From Methylomicrobium lacus LW14 (GTDB taxonomy: Bacteria; Pseudomonadota; Gammaproteobacteria; Methylococcales; Methylomonadaceae): a stretch of 64,000 nucleotides of DNA. Shown piece by piece: positions 44,321-53,176 of this stretch. Below the pieces are notes generated by a model. That model ran no database searches. It was not told where the DNA came from and saw only the letters and a program-made list of their open reading frames with translations. The position numbers were made by a program, and so were the translations under genes. The stretch covers positions 124,001-188,000 of the forward strand of contig NZ_AZUN01000001.1 of NCBI RefSeq assembly GCF_000527095.1, in the 5' to 3' direction. Every line of letters begins with the position of its first letter. Positions within the stretch are counted from its first letter, which is position 1.

Positions 44321-44970
44321 TAAGGCGATTGAATCAAGCCGTGGCGGCTGGCCAGCAGGGTCATTTCGGCCATCGTCTTTACTTCGAGCTTGTCCTTGAT
44401 CGCGGTGCTGTGATTGCACACCGTCTTGTAACTCAGGCACAGCTTTTCGGCGATTTCACGCGGCGCCAGGCCGTTCGCGAGCAAACAGAAAATGTCGAAT
44501 TCGCGCGGCGACAATTGCTTGATCACGTTGGCTTCGTCCTGCGCGTATAGCATCGACATCGCGACTCTTTGCGCCAGTTCCGGGGCGATGAAGGTCCCGC
44601 CTTCCGCGAGCGTAAAGACCGCGGTGACCAGAGTGTCCGGAACGTTGGATTTGATGATGTAGCCCTTCGCCCCGGCCTTCAGCGCGCGCGTGGCGTAGAT
44701 CGGCTCGTCATGGATGCTGAATACCAGGATCTTGCAGCGCGGATCGCGCAGGATCAGCCGGCGGATCGTTTCGAAACCGCCGATGCCGGGCATCGAAATA
44801 TCCAGCACCACCACGTCCGGCCGCTCCCGGTCATACAGCTGACAGGCGCTTTCGCCGCGGTCGGCTTCATGGACCGTGCCGATGCTCTCGCACAGGGAGA
44901 GATAGGCTTTATAACCGGCCCTGACGACCGCATGATCATCGACCAATAACACGTTGATTCTTTTGGACAT
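44188..44970 (-). CDS. LuxR-type response regulator, MxaB-like paralogue, altered C-terminus
   Basis: A NarL/LuxR-type response regulator: receiver domain (INVLLVDDHAVVRAGYKA; phospho-acceptor Asp in VVVLDISMPG, about 58) and helix-turn-helix (LSPREFDIFCLLANGLAPREIAEKLCLSYKTVCNH). It is very similar to the regulator at 55298-55948. About 215 residues are native; after RHGLIQ the frame reads antisense res sequence (SPYAGIAEHLQPIG...) for about 45 more. Only a few native end residues are lost, so it may still work. No histidine kinase is adjacent. It lies downstream of mxaL on the same strand. Confidence 0.85.
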   Translation of the reverse strand: MSKRINVLLVDDHAVVRAGYKAYLSLCESIGTVHEADRGESACQLYDRERPDVVVLDISMPGIGGFETIRRLILRDPRCKILVFSIHDEPIYATRALKAGAKGYIIKSNVPDTLVTAVFTLAEGGTFIAPELAQRVAMSMLYAQDEANVIKQLSPREFDIFCLLANGLAPREIAEKLCLSYKTVCNHSTAIKDKLEVKTMAEMTLLASRHGLIQSPYAGIAEHLQPIGRLGKTMVRLIDHHTDSKTGVAQFRDELVQRQR

Positions 44971-45204
44971 GCTCGCCCTCCCAATGAAGCGCGCATGATG
45001 TCGGTTATCGGCGGCAAAATCCATAGGAAAAATTCCTAAATTGTGCGCTTTGGCATTGCCCGAGCTTGCTTTTGGCTGTTTTACGCATTGTCCACGAAAA
45101 ACACGAAAGGCAGGAAAAATGTTAAAGCGTGCGGCAAGAAATTATCCCAAAACAAAATGGGAAATTTTTTATCGAAGCCGGCGCCAGGTCTTTTTAGTGT
45201 CCGT

Positions 45205-45690
45205 CTAAGCCGCCGAAACCTCTTCATAATAACTCCATGCCCCGGCAGCGCTTGCGAGTATCGCCAGCGGCCACAGGTAGGCATCGACGTAGGCGGCGGA
45301 CATCGCGATCAGGCCCAGAAAGATGCCGAGCAGCATGAATCGGAGGCTGTTTTTCAGGCCGTCGGTGTAAGCGCCGATGGCCAGCACCAGCAGGATCAAC
45401 AGGCCGGTTTCCTCATGATACAGCCTGCCGGCATTATGGTAGGCATAGATCACCACGGTCGCGAACACGCAGCCGGCCCAGTGCAGCAAGCGGTTTTGCA
45501 GACTTTTGCGATCGCTTGGGGTTTGCAGGTAGATCGGCGCAATCGAGGCAAGGCCCAGAATAAGCAACATGAACAGCCAGTAATAGTGGCAGTTTTTCTG
45601 GGCGTTGTGGGTGATGTAAGCGCCCAGTAGCGACAACGCCAGCAATCCGGCAAATAAACGATGCGGGGTCAGTGGGATGTTTTTGATCAT
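45205..45690 (-). CDS. Hypothetical membrane protein downstream of mxaL
   Basis: A 161-residue protein with about five hydrophobic helices, separated by short loops rich in His and Tyr (HNAQKNCHYYW, IYAYHNAGRLYHEE). I do not recognise it. It follows mxaL by 38 bases on the same strand and may be the last gene of the mxa operon; a role in methanol oxidation is possible by position only. Confidence 0.65.
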   Translation of the reverse strand: MIKNIPLTPHRLFAGLLALSLLGAYITHNAQKNCHYYWLFMLLILGLASIAPIYLQTPSDRKSLQNRLLHWAGCVFATVVIYAYHNAGRLYHEETGLLILLVLAIGAYTDGLKNSLRFMLLGIFLGLIAMSAAYVDAYLWPLAILASAAGAWSYYEEVSAA

Positions 45691-45728
45691 GTCTCATCTC
45701 GAAGGGGTTGATTAAAAGATAACTTTGC

Positions 45729-46709
45729 TCACGGCTTTTTCCGCAAAAACCCTAAAGCACTTTTGACCCGGCTCAGGCTAAACGGCCAGTACACGGCAGC
45801 CGTCATCAGCAACGCCAGCCAGGCCGGTTGCCAGCGCACGTCGGCGGCAACCTTTTTCGTCAGCGCGAGTTCGGGACGCTGAACCGCCGCAGCCAGGGTC
45901 TCGGCATCGCTCAAGCGCGCGTACTTCAGTCCCGCCTCGAGCGCCAGTTCTTCCAGGTAGCTCTCGTGCAGCGCGCTCAGGTGCTCGCTGCCGCCGGCTT
46001 TGGCGCTGCCGAACGGGGCATTGCGCGCGTTGTAGCCTTCGATCTGCGACGGGTCCAGATTCGATTCGCCGAACGAGGAGCGCTGCGGCACATCGTCCGC
46101 CGAATAATAGCCGGCAGGTTCGCCGCGGTTGTCGAACTTCGGAATCGGCATGGCCGTCAAGCCGCCGACGCCGACGATGATGCCCTTGACCTTGTCCTTC
46201 AGCGCGGAAAAATCGCTCCGGTAGCGCGGATTCGGCGGCGGCGCTTCATGGCCGTCGGTCATGAAAACGACGGCGCCGTCCCGGTTTTGCAGCATTTCCA
46301 GCGTGCTCTTAAGGCCCTGGGCGATATTGCTGTCGGCCGCCCAGGCCATGCGCCAATCGATTTGACTGATCGCGGCGTCGATCTCCGCATAGGAACCGCA
46401 CACCTCCAGCGGTTCGAACAGCAAGGTCGAGCGGCGCTCGGTGAACAGGCCCAGGCCGACTTTGGATTGGCAGGGCAGCCTGACCAGCAATTCGCGCAAG
46501 GTCCGTTTGACGAATTCCAGCCGGCTGACGGCGCGGTCGCCTTCGGCGTAGTCCGCCACATTCATGCTGCGAGTGATATCGACGATGAAGGTCAGGTTGT
46601 AAACTGGCTGTTTTTGCTGTTCGACAGGCCGTATGAACAATACGGCCATCGCTGAAACCGCCAGCAGCAGGCACACGGTTCGGTAGTCTTGCAACGAAAA
46701 GCGCATCAT
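45729..46709 (-). CDS. mxaL: MxaL, methanol dehydrogenase maturation protein
   Basis: A 326-residue membrane-anchored von Willebrand factor A protein: N-terminal helix (about 9-24), VWA domain with MIDAS-like DITRSMN (about 44-50), and a second helix near the C-terminus. MxaA, C, K, L are needed to insert Ca2+ in methanol dehydrogenase. The double ATG (46709/46706) lies 11 bases after mxaK. Confidence 0.88.
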   Translation of the reverse strand: MMRFSLQDYRTVCLLLAVSAMAVLFIRPVEQQKQPVYNLTFIVDITRSMNVADYAEGDRAVSRLEFVKRTLRELLVRLPCQSKVGLGLFTERRSTLLFEPLEVCGSYAEIDAAISQIDWRMAWAADSNIAQGLKSTLEMLQNRDGAVVFMTDGHEAPPPNPRYRSDFSALKDKVKGIIVGVGGLTAMPIPKFDNRGEPAGYYSADDVPQRSSFGESNLDPSQIEGYNARNAPFGSAKAGGSEHLSALHESYLEELALEAGLKYARLSDAETLAAAVQRPELALTKKVAADVRWQPAWLALLMTAAVYWPFSLSRVKSALGFLRKKP

Positions 46710-46719
46710 TTCACCGGGC

Positions 46720-47286
46720 CTAAGGCAAACCGCGCGGAAATCCCGGCACGGTCGTCCATAATTGGGTCTTTTGCTGCACGGGTTCCTCTTCGTCCTCGGG
46801 CGAAATCCGGTCCATTTCCGGCAACAGGCGCATCGCGGCTTCGAGATTGTATTTGGCGTCCCATTGGTTGCTGTCCAATGCCAGCGACTGCCGGTACGCC
46901 TGTTTGGCCAGGCCGGCCAGCGGCATGGCCGCATTGATGTTCATCGCTTCGGCCTGGGCTATCGCCTGTTCGAGATACAGATTGCCGAGGTTGTAGCGGT
47001 TTCTGGCCTGCCGCGCGGTGTCGCCCTGGTCGATGACCAGGCTCAAGGTCGCCAGCGCCTCGTCATAGCGATGCTTGTTCTTCAGATAATAGGCTCTTGC
47101 CAGCCGCAGCTCGAAGGGGCCGCCGATCACCCGATCGAGCTCGACATCGCGGCCCGAGACGAGCTTGGCGATCAACGCATTGCCGGCATGAATCCGGTAC
47201 CAATCGGCTGCGCCGTACAGCGTGGCAGAGAGGCCTGACGCCAATGTCAGCCAGAGCAGGGGATGCAATAAGGGTCTCGTGTTCAT
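46720..47286 (-). CDS. mxaK: MxaK, methanol dehydrogenase maturation protein
   Basis: A 188-residue protein with one N-terminal helix (about 7-25) and a TPR-like helical periplasmic domain (ALATLSLVIDQGDTARQARNRYNLGNLY, read at about 72-99). Required with MxaL, C, A for calcium insertion. The Met at 47286 is chosen, 2 bases after the mxaC stop. Confidence 0.85.
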   Translation of the reverse strand: MNTRPLLHPLLWLTLASGLSATLYGAADWYRIHAGNALIAKLVSGRDVELDRVIGGPFELRLARAYYLKNKHRYDEALATLSLVIDQGDTARQARNRYNLGNLYLEQAIAQAEAMNINAAMPLAGLAKQAYRQSLALDSNQWDAKYNLEAAMRLLPEMDRISPEDEEEPVQQKTQLWTTVPGFPRGLP

Positions 47287-47288
47287 GG

Positions 47289-48281
47289 TTATGCTTCCGG
47301 TTTTACTTCGGCGCCTTTGGCGGCCAGCAGCAACAGCAGCAGGATAGCGGACGCCAGATAGCAGGTGCCGGTAAGGTCCCGCCGGGGGATCCGTTCGAAA
47401 TAATGGATCGGCAGATTTTCGAGCCGGCTGATGTCGGCGATGGCCTGCTTCATCGCGTCGGGGCTCTCCGCCTGATAGGCCTGATAAGGGATGTTCAGGC
47501 TGGTGAAGAACTGGTGCAGATAGCGTTCCGGCATCGCCTGCGCGTTGTCGTCGCGCGGATCGGCCGGCGGGTCGTAAATGCCCGGGCTGTTGGCCGTGCG
47601 CAAAAACAGCCAGTATAGACGCACCTGTTTTTCCTTGAACCACTGCCTGAGCTTCTGCTCGCTGTCATGATCGATCGCCGCCGCGCCGTCGGAGACCAGG
47701 ACGATCAGCCGCGATCCTGTGACGACAGGTTGCTGAAAAAAAGACAGCGCCATGCCTAAGCCCTTGCTGACATGGGTATAGGCCAGCGCCGGCGTCGAGG
47801 TCGCCGCTATCGCGGATTTGACCGCCGCCTTGTTTTCGGTCATCGGCATCACATACAACGGCGCGGTGCTGTATTCGGCAACGCCGATCAGATCGTGTTC
47901 GCGCTGGTTCACGAAATCGGTCAGCAAACGCCGTGCGGCGGCGGCTTTGGATTCTTCGCCGTTATTGCCGTTCGGCGCGCGCCCGGCGAAGCTGTTGTCC
48001 ATGCTGTTGCTGCGGTCCAGGAGCAGGACGATTTCGGCGCCGTGGCCGATGCGTTCGACGCTTTGTCCTTGCAGGTGGAGCCCCGCCATGCCCGATATCA
48101 GCCCGGCCATCGCCAGCATCGCGAAAACACGCAGCAGCCAGGACAACAGGTCCGACAGCGGGTCCGACGGCAGCAGCAGCAAGCCCGGATGCGCATGGTC
48201 GCGCATGCCCTTATTGATCAGCGGCAGCAGGGCCAGCGGCAAAGCGGTCAGCAGCCACGGCGATTCCACGCCCAGACTCAT
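47289..48281 (-). CDS. mxaC: MxaC, methanol dehydrogenase maturation protein
   Basis: A 330-residue membrane protein with N-terminal helices (about 12-25, 53-70), a VWA domain with an intact MIDAS motif (LLLDRSNSM, about 86-94; VSDGAAA) and a C-terminal helix. The ATG at 48281 overlaps the mxaA stop. Acts in calcium insertion. Confidence 0.88.
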   Translation of the reverse strand: MSLGVESPWLLTALPLALLPLINKGMRDHAHPGLLLLPSDPLSDLLSWLLRVFAMLAMAGLISGMAGLHLQGQSVERIGHGAEIVLLLDRSNSMDNSFAGRAPNGNNGEESKAAAARRLLTDFVNQREHDLIGVAEYSTAPLYVMPMTENKAAVKSAIAATSTPALAYTHVSKGLGMALSFFQQPVVTGSRLIVLVSDGAAAIDHDSEQKLRQWFKEKQVRLYWLFLRTANSPGIYDPPADPRDDNAQAMPERYLHQFFTSLNIPYQAYQAESPDAMKQAIADISRLENLPIHYFERIPRRDLTGTCYLASAILLLLLLAAKGAEVKPEA

Positions 48282-49156
48282 CGGCTGCCCCGTTCGATTT
48301 GCCGGCATGCCTTGCACAGCGCGATCAGTTTTTCGCGGTCCAACGCTGTCGCCGAGACATTGCGGCTGAAAAAATAATGGTTGGAATAGTTGAAAAACCA
48401 GTTCAGTTGACTATCCACGCGGCGATGCTCGGGATGGGCCTGGTAAAATCCGGCCAGCTGATGTTGATACAGCGGCTTCCGGTTCAGCCGGTTCAGGGCA
48501 TCATGCACGGTGTGCAGGGCCGACGCCATGTCTTTTTCCGGGAGGCGGGCCAGACGTTTCAGCGCCTGTTTGAACAGGGTGCGGCGCCGCAAGGCCGGGA
48601 AGTAGCCGTACAAAAAGCCGAGCGTGGCGGCGGCGAGCAAGGAAGCGCCCGAGCCCGCGACGATCAGGGTCAAAGTCTGCCGCGTGTCCAGTTGCGGCGG
48701 CGGACTGTCGGGGCGCAGTGTGGCCCCGCTTTCGGCGCCCTTGACCGCCAGGTCGCGCAGCGGCGACATCGTAAAGCGCCAGGGCGGGACTGGCTTGCTG
48801 AAGGCGCTGTCGCCGCTGCCGAAGTGCAGGTCGAAACCGGGCAGGGTCAGGGTCCTGACCGACAGCGGCGCATAAAACACCTGGTAGCGCAAGTCGATTT
48901 CGTAGCGCTGGCCACTCTGCCGGATGTGCATGGCATTCAGATTCAGCCAGCGATTGACCGGACCTTTGGCGGGCAGGCTGGCGGTGTTCAGGATCACGCC
49001 CGGCCGGGTTTCGAGGATGATCCGCTCCGGAATCTCGTCGCCGATCACATAGCCGAACGGTCTCGGCGTTTCGACTTCGAAGTCGATGACCGCATCGTCG
49101 TTCGCGCCGGAGCAGCCCAGCAGTAATAGGTGCGTCAGGATCAATAGGCGTTTCAT
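48278..49156 (-). CDS. mxaA: MxaA, methanol dehydrogenase maturation protein
   Basis: A 292-residue protein, probably a lipoprotein (MKRLLILTHLLLLGCSG, lipobox Cys at about 15), with a periplasmic beta domain, one membrane helix (about 172-192) and a cytoplasmic helical tail. Needed for active, calcium-loaded methanol dehydrogenase. Start overlaps the mxaS stop by ATGA. Confidence 0.87.
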   Translation of the reverse strand: MKRLLILTHLLLLGCSGANDDAVIDFEVETPRPFGYVIGDEIPERIILETRPGVILNTASLPAKGPVNRWLNLNAMHIRQSGQRYEIDLRYQVFYAPLSVRTLTLPGFDLHFGSGDSAFSKPVPPWRFTMSPLRDLAVKGAESGATLRPDSPPPQLDTRQTLTLIVAGSGASLLAAATLGFLYGYFPALRRRTLFKQALKRLARLPEKDMASALHTVHDALNRLNRKPLYQHQLAGFYQAHPEHRRVDSQLNWFFNYSNHYFFSRNVSATALDREKLIALCKACRQIERGSR

Positions 49157-49992
49157 GCCGTTCTCTGGTGTAAATGGCGATTGATCGCGGGGATGTCGCA
49201 CTGTTCGATAAACAAGGGTTCGCTGCCGAAGGCGCGAAAGGTCCCGAGCAGGTCCTGCCGCCGTTGCGCGTAGGCGTACACGATGCGTTCCCTGAGCGCC
49301 GGGCGCATGACCAGGGTGCGGGACACTCCGCTTTCGAGGTCGCGAACGGGCAATAAACCCCAGGCGGGCAGCCGGCGGTATTCGCTCGCGTCCCACAGCA
49401 CCAGGGGGACGACATCATGCATTTGCAGGGAGGCCAGCAGGCCTTGCAGGTGGGCGAGCGGAAAATGGCCGTCGGTCAATAGGAACAGCAGGGCTCTTTC
49501 GGCCGGCAGATAGGCGGGGGCGTTGCCGAGCCCGATCGCGGTGCCGGAAAAACGCGCGCTTTCGAGTTGGCCGGCGACACGGGATACCGGTTCATAATGC
49601 ATGCCCGCCGGCAACAGCCAACGCGGTTCGGCCCGTTCGCCCGCGCCGATGAAGCCGAAACGGTCGCCGTAGCCGAACGCCGAGCGCGCGAGCGTGCGCA
49701 GCAGGGTGCCCAGAATTTTCTGTTTGCCGGCATGGCCCATCGATGCCGATAAATCGGCGAGCAGATAGACGTCGATACGGCTCGGTTGCTGGTAGGCGCG
49801 CACCCGATAATGCTCGAAAGGATCGAGCACGCTGGCCCGAAGATCGATGCGCCTGGGGTCGCTGCTGGCGGCCATCGGCTGATGCTGTTTGAACAGCAGG
49901 CCGGCGCCGGTCATGCGCCCCAGATGCGCGCCGGGGTACACCGCGCTGGACAGCCAGGGTAAACGGTATTGAAGGAGGTCGGCTTCAAGCAT
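49153..49992 (-). CDS. mxaS: MxaS, DUF58-type protein
   Basis: A 279-residue DUF58 protein with a VWA-like part (LADLSASMG, about 77-85). MxaS works with the AAA+ protein MxaR; MoxR/DUF58 pairs act as chaperones for cofactor or metal insertion. I choose the ATG at 49992; the longer frame up to 50049 is encoded by the palindrome that separates mxaR and mxaS. Confidence 0.85.
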   Translation of the reverse strand: MLEADLLQYRLPWLSSAVYPGAHLGRMTGAGLLFKQHQPMAASSDPRRIDLRASVLDPFEHYRVRAYQQPSRIDVYLLADLSASMGHAGKQKILGTLLRTLARSAFGYGDRFGFIGAGERAEPRWLLPAGMHYEPVSRVAGQLESARFSGTAIGLGNAPAYLPAERALLFLLTDGHFPLAHLQGLLASLQMHDVVPLVLWDASEYRRLPAWGLLPVRDLESGVSRTLVMRPALRERIVYAYAQRRQDLLGTFRAFGSEPLFIEQCDIPAINRHLHQRTA

Positions 49993-50011
49993 TTTTCTGT
50001 TCAAGTGCAGG

Positions 50012-50075
50012 GTGGATAAGCGTAGCGCATCCACCAAACGTGACCCCAAAAGGTGGATGCGCTACGCTTATCCAC
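50012..50075. repeat. 24-bp-arm palindrome between mxaR and mxaS
   Basis: Arms GTGGATAAGCGTAGCGCATC plus CACC (50012-50035) and their exact complement (50052-50075) around a 16-base loop. This looks like a dispersed palindromic repeat (REP-like). As RNA it would form a very stable hairpin inside the mxa transcript, without a T-run, so more likely an mRNA-stability or processing element than a terminator. Confidence 0.85.
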
Positions 50076-50121
50076 GTGAAGTTTTTTCATCGTAATGCAT
50101 GGAGCTTTGGGTAGGAGAATG

Positions 50122-51141
50122 TTAAGGCGCCGCGACTTGCTGCAGGATCGCTGCGGCCAGTTGCGGCACCAACTGTTCTTTCCGGTAGCCGTACACCGGA
50201 TTGATGAACAGCCGGTGCTGGGTACAGACCGCAAACACCGCCTGGATGTCCTCCGGCAACACATAGTCGCGGCCTTCCAGCCAGGCGCGGATTTTCGCGG
50301 CCCGGATCAGATAGCTCATGCCGCGCGGACTCGCGCCGCTCAGCAATAATTGATTCATGTCCACGTCGGCCAATTGAATGCTGTACTGGCCGGGATTTTG
50401 CGTGGCCTTCCACAGGTCCAGCGCGTACTGGCGCAGCTTCGGACTGGTTTGAATTTTGTTTTGCACCGTTTCCGCAAGATCATTCAGACGCTCATAGGCC
50501 ATGCCGCCGGACTCGACGCCGGCGATCAGCCGGTCGGTGTCGTGAAAGCGCGGGTCGAACATCAGCTGATCGAGCAGTGCATCGTCATCGGGCCGGTCGA
50601 TGCGGATTTCCATCATGAAGCGGTCTTTGGCGGCCGCGGGCAGTTCGAAGGTCTCTTCTTTTTCGACGCGGTTGCGGTCGGCAAATACCTGAAAGTGCGG
50701 CATCGCATAATCGCGGTTGAACGCATTGACGCTGCGTTCGGCCATCGCCCTGAGCAACAGAGAATGCACCTGCGGGCGGGCGCGATTGATCTCGTTGAAG
50801 AAAAACGTGCTGAGCCTTTCGCCTTGCTTGAGTAGGGGGCCGGGATCGACGCGCGGACGGCCGTTTTCGTCGAGATAGGTGTAATAAATCAGATCGGCAG
50901 GCATCAGGTCGATGGTGCCCTCGATGCGTTCAAAATTGCCGCCCAGGCCTTGCGCAACCGCGCGCAGCAGGGTCGTCTTGCCGACGCCGACCTGGCCTTC
51001 CAGCAACACATGGCCGCGCGCGAAGACCGCGATTACGATCTGCCTGACGGCTGTTTGCAGGCCGAGCACGCATTGGTTGATCTGTTGTTCAAACCGCAAC
51101 GCGTTGGCGCGCCATTGGATTAATTCCGCATCTGTCATCAT
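50122..51141 (-). CDS. mxaR: MxaR, MoxR-type AAA+ ATPase
   Basis: A 339-residue AAA+ ATPase: Walker A GQVGVGKTTLL (about residues 51-61), Walker B FFNEINRARP (about 116-125), sensor and arginine finger regions follow (AMAERSVNAF). It acts with MxaS in making active methanol dehydrogenase. A terminator-like hairpin ends about 10 bases before the start codon, so it is partly insulated from mxaFJGI. Confidence 0.9.
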   Translation of the reverse strand: MMTDAELIQWRANALRFEQQINQCVLGLQTAVRQIVIAVFARGHVLLEGQVGVGKTTLLRAVAQGLGGNFERIEGTIDLMPADLIYYTYLDENGRPRVDPGPLLKQGERLSTFFFNEINRARPQVHSLLLRAMAERSVNAFNRDYAMPHFQVFADRNRVEKEETFELPAAAKDRFMMEIRIDRPDDDALLDQLMFDPRFHDTDRLIAGVESGGMAYERLNDLAETVQNKIQTSPKLRQYALDLWKATQNPGQYSIQLADVDMNQLLLSGASPRGMSYLIRAAKIRAWLEGRDYVLPEDIQAVFAVCTQHRLFINPVYGYRKEQLVPQLAAAILQQVAAP

Positions 51142-51150
51142 GTTTTTTCA

Positions 51151-51180
51151 AAAAAACTCCGGCAAGCACATGCCGGAGTT
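51151..51180 (-). terminator. Terminator-like hairpin between mxaI and mxaR
   Basis: On the minus strand AACTCCGGCA (51180 to 51171), five-base loop, TGCCGGAGTT (to 51156), then a run of T to 51151. This is a textbook intrinsic terminator 10 bases before the mxaR ATG. It would let only part of the transcription from mxaF pass into the maturation genes. Confidence 0.8.
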
Positions 51181-51380
51181 ATGAGTGGGATTAGTCAAAA
51201 ACGAGCTGGAATCGGCCTTGCGGTCCGCGGCTGGTCACCGTGAACACACAAGACTCGCCGCCGATTCCGGGTAAAGCAGGCATCGATATCAATGGGGCAG
51301 GGCGCCGCAGCATGGTGGACGACGTCCTTAGGGGGAAATATCGATGCCGGTAAAAATCGCCAGTTAAATTTTCACTTCTT

Positions 51381-51407
51381 TCGATCCCACGCAGCGCGTG
51401 GGATCGA
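51381..51407. repeat. Palindromic repeat in the mxaI-mxaR gap
   Basis: Arms TCGATCCCACGC and GCGTGGGATCGA around AGC. The 17-base core CCCACGCAGCGCGTGGG is identical to the palindrome inside the uracil-DNA glycosylase gene (8282-8298). It lies 10 bases after the mxaI stop and could protect the 3' end of the mxaFJGI message. Confidence 0.8.
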
Positions 51408-51416
51408 GAACAAGAC

Positions 51417-51698
51417 TCAGATTTCGTCCACGTCGTAAACAAACTTGCCGGTCTTGTTGAAATGTTCCCAGCGCTTCTGGTTACGCGCTTCCATTTCGGC
51501 GATCGACTGCGACTGTTTGTTCAGTTCGTTGACATCGTGTTTCGGGTCGTATTTGCTGCCTTCGACCTTGTCGGGATAGCCAGGCTTCGGCTCCCAGCAC
51601 ACGCCGGGCTCCTTGCAGTTGGTGCCGTCATAAGCCGCGGCGGTAAAGCTCATTGCCGCCAGCATTGCAGAGGTGCTCAGTAACAAAAATTTCTTCAT
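51417..51698 (-). CDS. mxaI: Methanol dehydrogenase small subunit
   Basis: A 93-residue periplasmic subunit. Signal peptide about 1-22 (AAMSFTAAA); mature part YDGTNCKEPGVCWEPKPGYP with the conserved Cys pair, then a long Lys/Glu-rich helix that wraps round MxaF. Length and sequence match the family closely. Confidence 0.95.
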   Translation of the reverse strand: MKKFLLLSTSAMLAAMSFTAAAYDGTNCKEPGVCWEPKPGYPDKVEGSKYDPKHDVNELNKQSQSIAEMEARNQKRWEHFNKTGKFVYDVDEI

Positions 51699-51711
51699 CG
51701 TCTACTCCTCG

Positions 51712-52188
51712 TTATTTATTCAACCACTTGGCTTTTTTCGGATCGCCTTGATAAATGTCGCGAATCCAGGACATGATCAACAGCATCTCGTCGGTGTTCA
51801 AATTGACGTATTGCGGTCCCATCATGCCGTTGGCGCCGCCGAACAGGAGTTCGAACAAGCCCTTGTCGGTTGCGTTGGCAGGATAAGTCCAGTAGTCGTC
51901 GCCAAGGCCCGGTCCCAGTTTGCCTTCGGCTTCGTGGCCGTGGCAACCCGAGCAGGCGGTCATGTACAGGTCATGGCCCTTCTTGACCGCTTCCGCGTCG
52001 CCGTTGTAAGGATTTTTTCCGGTTTCCTTGAATTGCTTGAAGGCTTCGGTATTGCCGCCTTTTTTGGCGACGCTCATATCCAGCGTTTCGCCGGTAATCG
52101 CGTTATGGAAGGTGATTTCCGCGATCGCCGCCGTGCTCAGCAGGGCAAGGCTCAGCGACGCCGCGGTAAAGATGTGTGTCGTTTTCAT
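51712..52188 (-). CDS. mxaG: Cytochrome cL, electron acceptor of methanol dehydrogenase
   Basis: A 158-residue periplasmic cytochrome c. Signal peptide about 1-23; haem motif CSGCH (about residues 79-83) with axial Met in NGMMGPQ (about 120). It takes electrons from PQQ of MxaF. Small spacing to mxaI (13 bases) and mxaJ (21 bases) fits one operon. Confidence 0.93.
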   Translation of the reverse strand: MKTTHIFTAASLSLALLSTAAIAEITFHNAITGETLDMSVAKKGGNTEAFKQFKETGKNPYNGDAEAVKKGHDLYMTACSGCHGHEAEGKLGPGLGDDYWTYPANATDKGLFELLFGGANGMMGPQYVNLNTDEMLLIMSWIRDIYQGDPKKAKWLNK

Positions 52189-52209
52189 AGTGGTCCTATT
52201 TGTTTTTGT

Positions 52210-53067
52210 TTAACCGGCAGCTTCCGGTTCGTCCAGCAATGGCATGCCTTCCTTTTCCAGCAGATCCTCGATGTCGTCCTCGACTTCCTCCAGCGCCTTG
52301 TTCAATTCCGCGAGCAAGGCCGGCTTGTCCTTGCGCACGCCGATCGAGGTGCTGTAATGATGGCCGACCTTCTGGCCGTCCGCGCGCCGGTTGTCGTCGG
52401 GAATCACGGTCATGGTCAGCGGCGTGGACGAGGCTTTCACATAACGCGCGGCCGCCGGCCCCCACAACACCGCGATCTCGGCGTTGCCGGATGCGACTTC
52501 CGAGACCAGCTTGGCGTGGTCGTATTTCACGTACTGATTGCGCTTGGATTTATAGCCGACCAGTTCCTGCGAATAATTGAACAGGTCGTTGTAGCGGCCT
52601 ATCGCGCGCAGCATCACTTCCGCCGGCGTTCCCGGCACGAAGGCGATCTTCTTGGCCTTGCGCAGCGCATCGCTGTTCCAGTTTTCGATCTCCATTTCAT
52701 CCTGTTCCCGCGTGATGAACACATAGCCGGAACGATAATAGGATTTGGTCGTCAAGACTCTGGGATCGCCCGCGTCGACGCCCAGCGCGACGTCGCACAA
52801 GCCCTTGTCGAGGTAGTCCCGCACGTAGTAGCGCGGATCGGTCCAGTACACCATCTCGACTTTGCGCTCCAATGCCTTGCCGAGCAGGGCGGCCAGCTTG
52901 TTTTCAAAGCCTTCGCCGGCCTTATTCGAATAAGGCATTTCGTTTTCCGCCGCGCAAACCTTCAACGGTTCCGGGGTGGTTGCCGACGCTTCGAAGGCGG
53001 CTAAAAGCGCTGCCAGCGCCAATCCTGTCTGGAAAAATGTTTTGCTATGCATTGCTGTGATTCTCAT
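52210..53067 (-). CDS. mxaJ: MxaJ, periplasmic methanol-oxidation accessory protein
   Basis: A 285-residue protein of the solute-binding-protein fold (SBP_bac_3). Signal peptide (FFQTGLALAALLAAFEASA), then LKVCAAENEMPYSNKAGEG. MxaJ is needed for methanol oxidation in vivo; it probably helps assembly rather than binding a solute. The start may be the second Met (53052), as neither Met has a strong ribosome site. Confidence 0.92.
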   Translation of the reverse strand: MRITAMHSKTFFQTGLALAALLAAFEASATTPEPLKVCAAENEMPYSNKAGEGFENKLAALLGKALERKVEMVYWTDPRYYVRDYLDKGLCDVALGVDAGDPRVLTTKSYYRSGYVFITREQDEMEIENWNSDALRKAKKIAFVPGTPAEVMLRAIGRYNDLFNYSQELVGYKSKRNQYVKYDHAKLVSEVASGNAEIAVLWGPAAARYVKASSTPLTMTVIPDDNRRADGQKVGHHYSTSIGVRKDKPALLAELNKALEEVEDDIEDLLEKEGMPLLDEPEAAG

Positions 53068-53176
53068 GATTTTTGTAAAAACCTTCCCGGCGCGAGGACG
53101 GAATCAGTCATGTGGGAGACTCGCTGCAATACTCATCCCGATCGCCGCCGAAAAGGTCTTTGCTCCTTTGCGCCTG

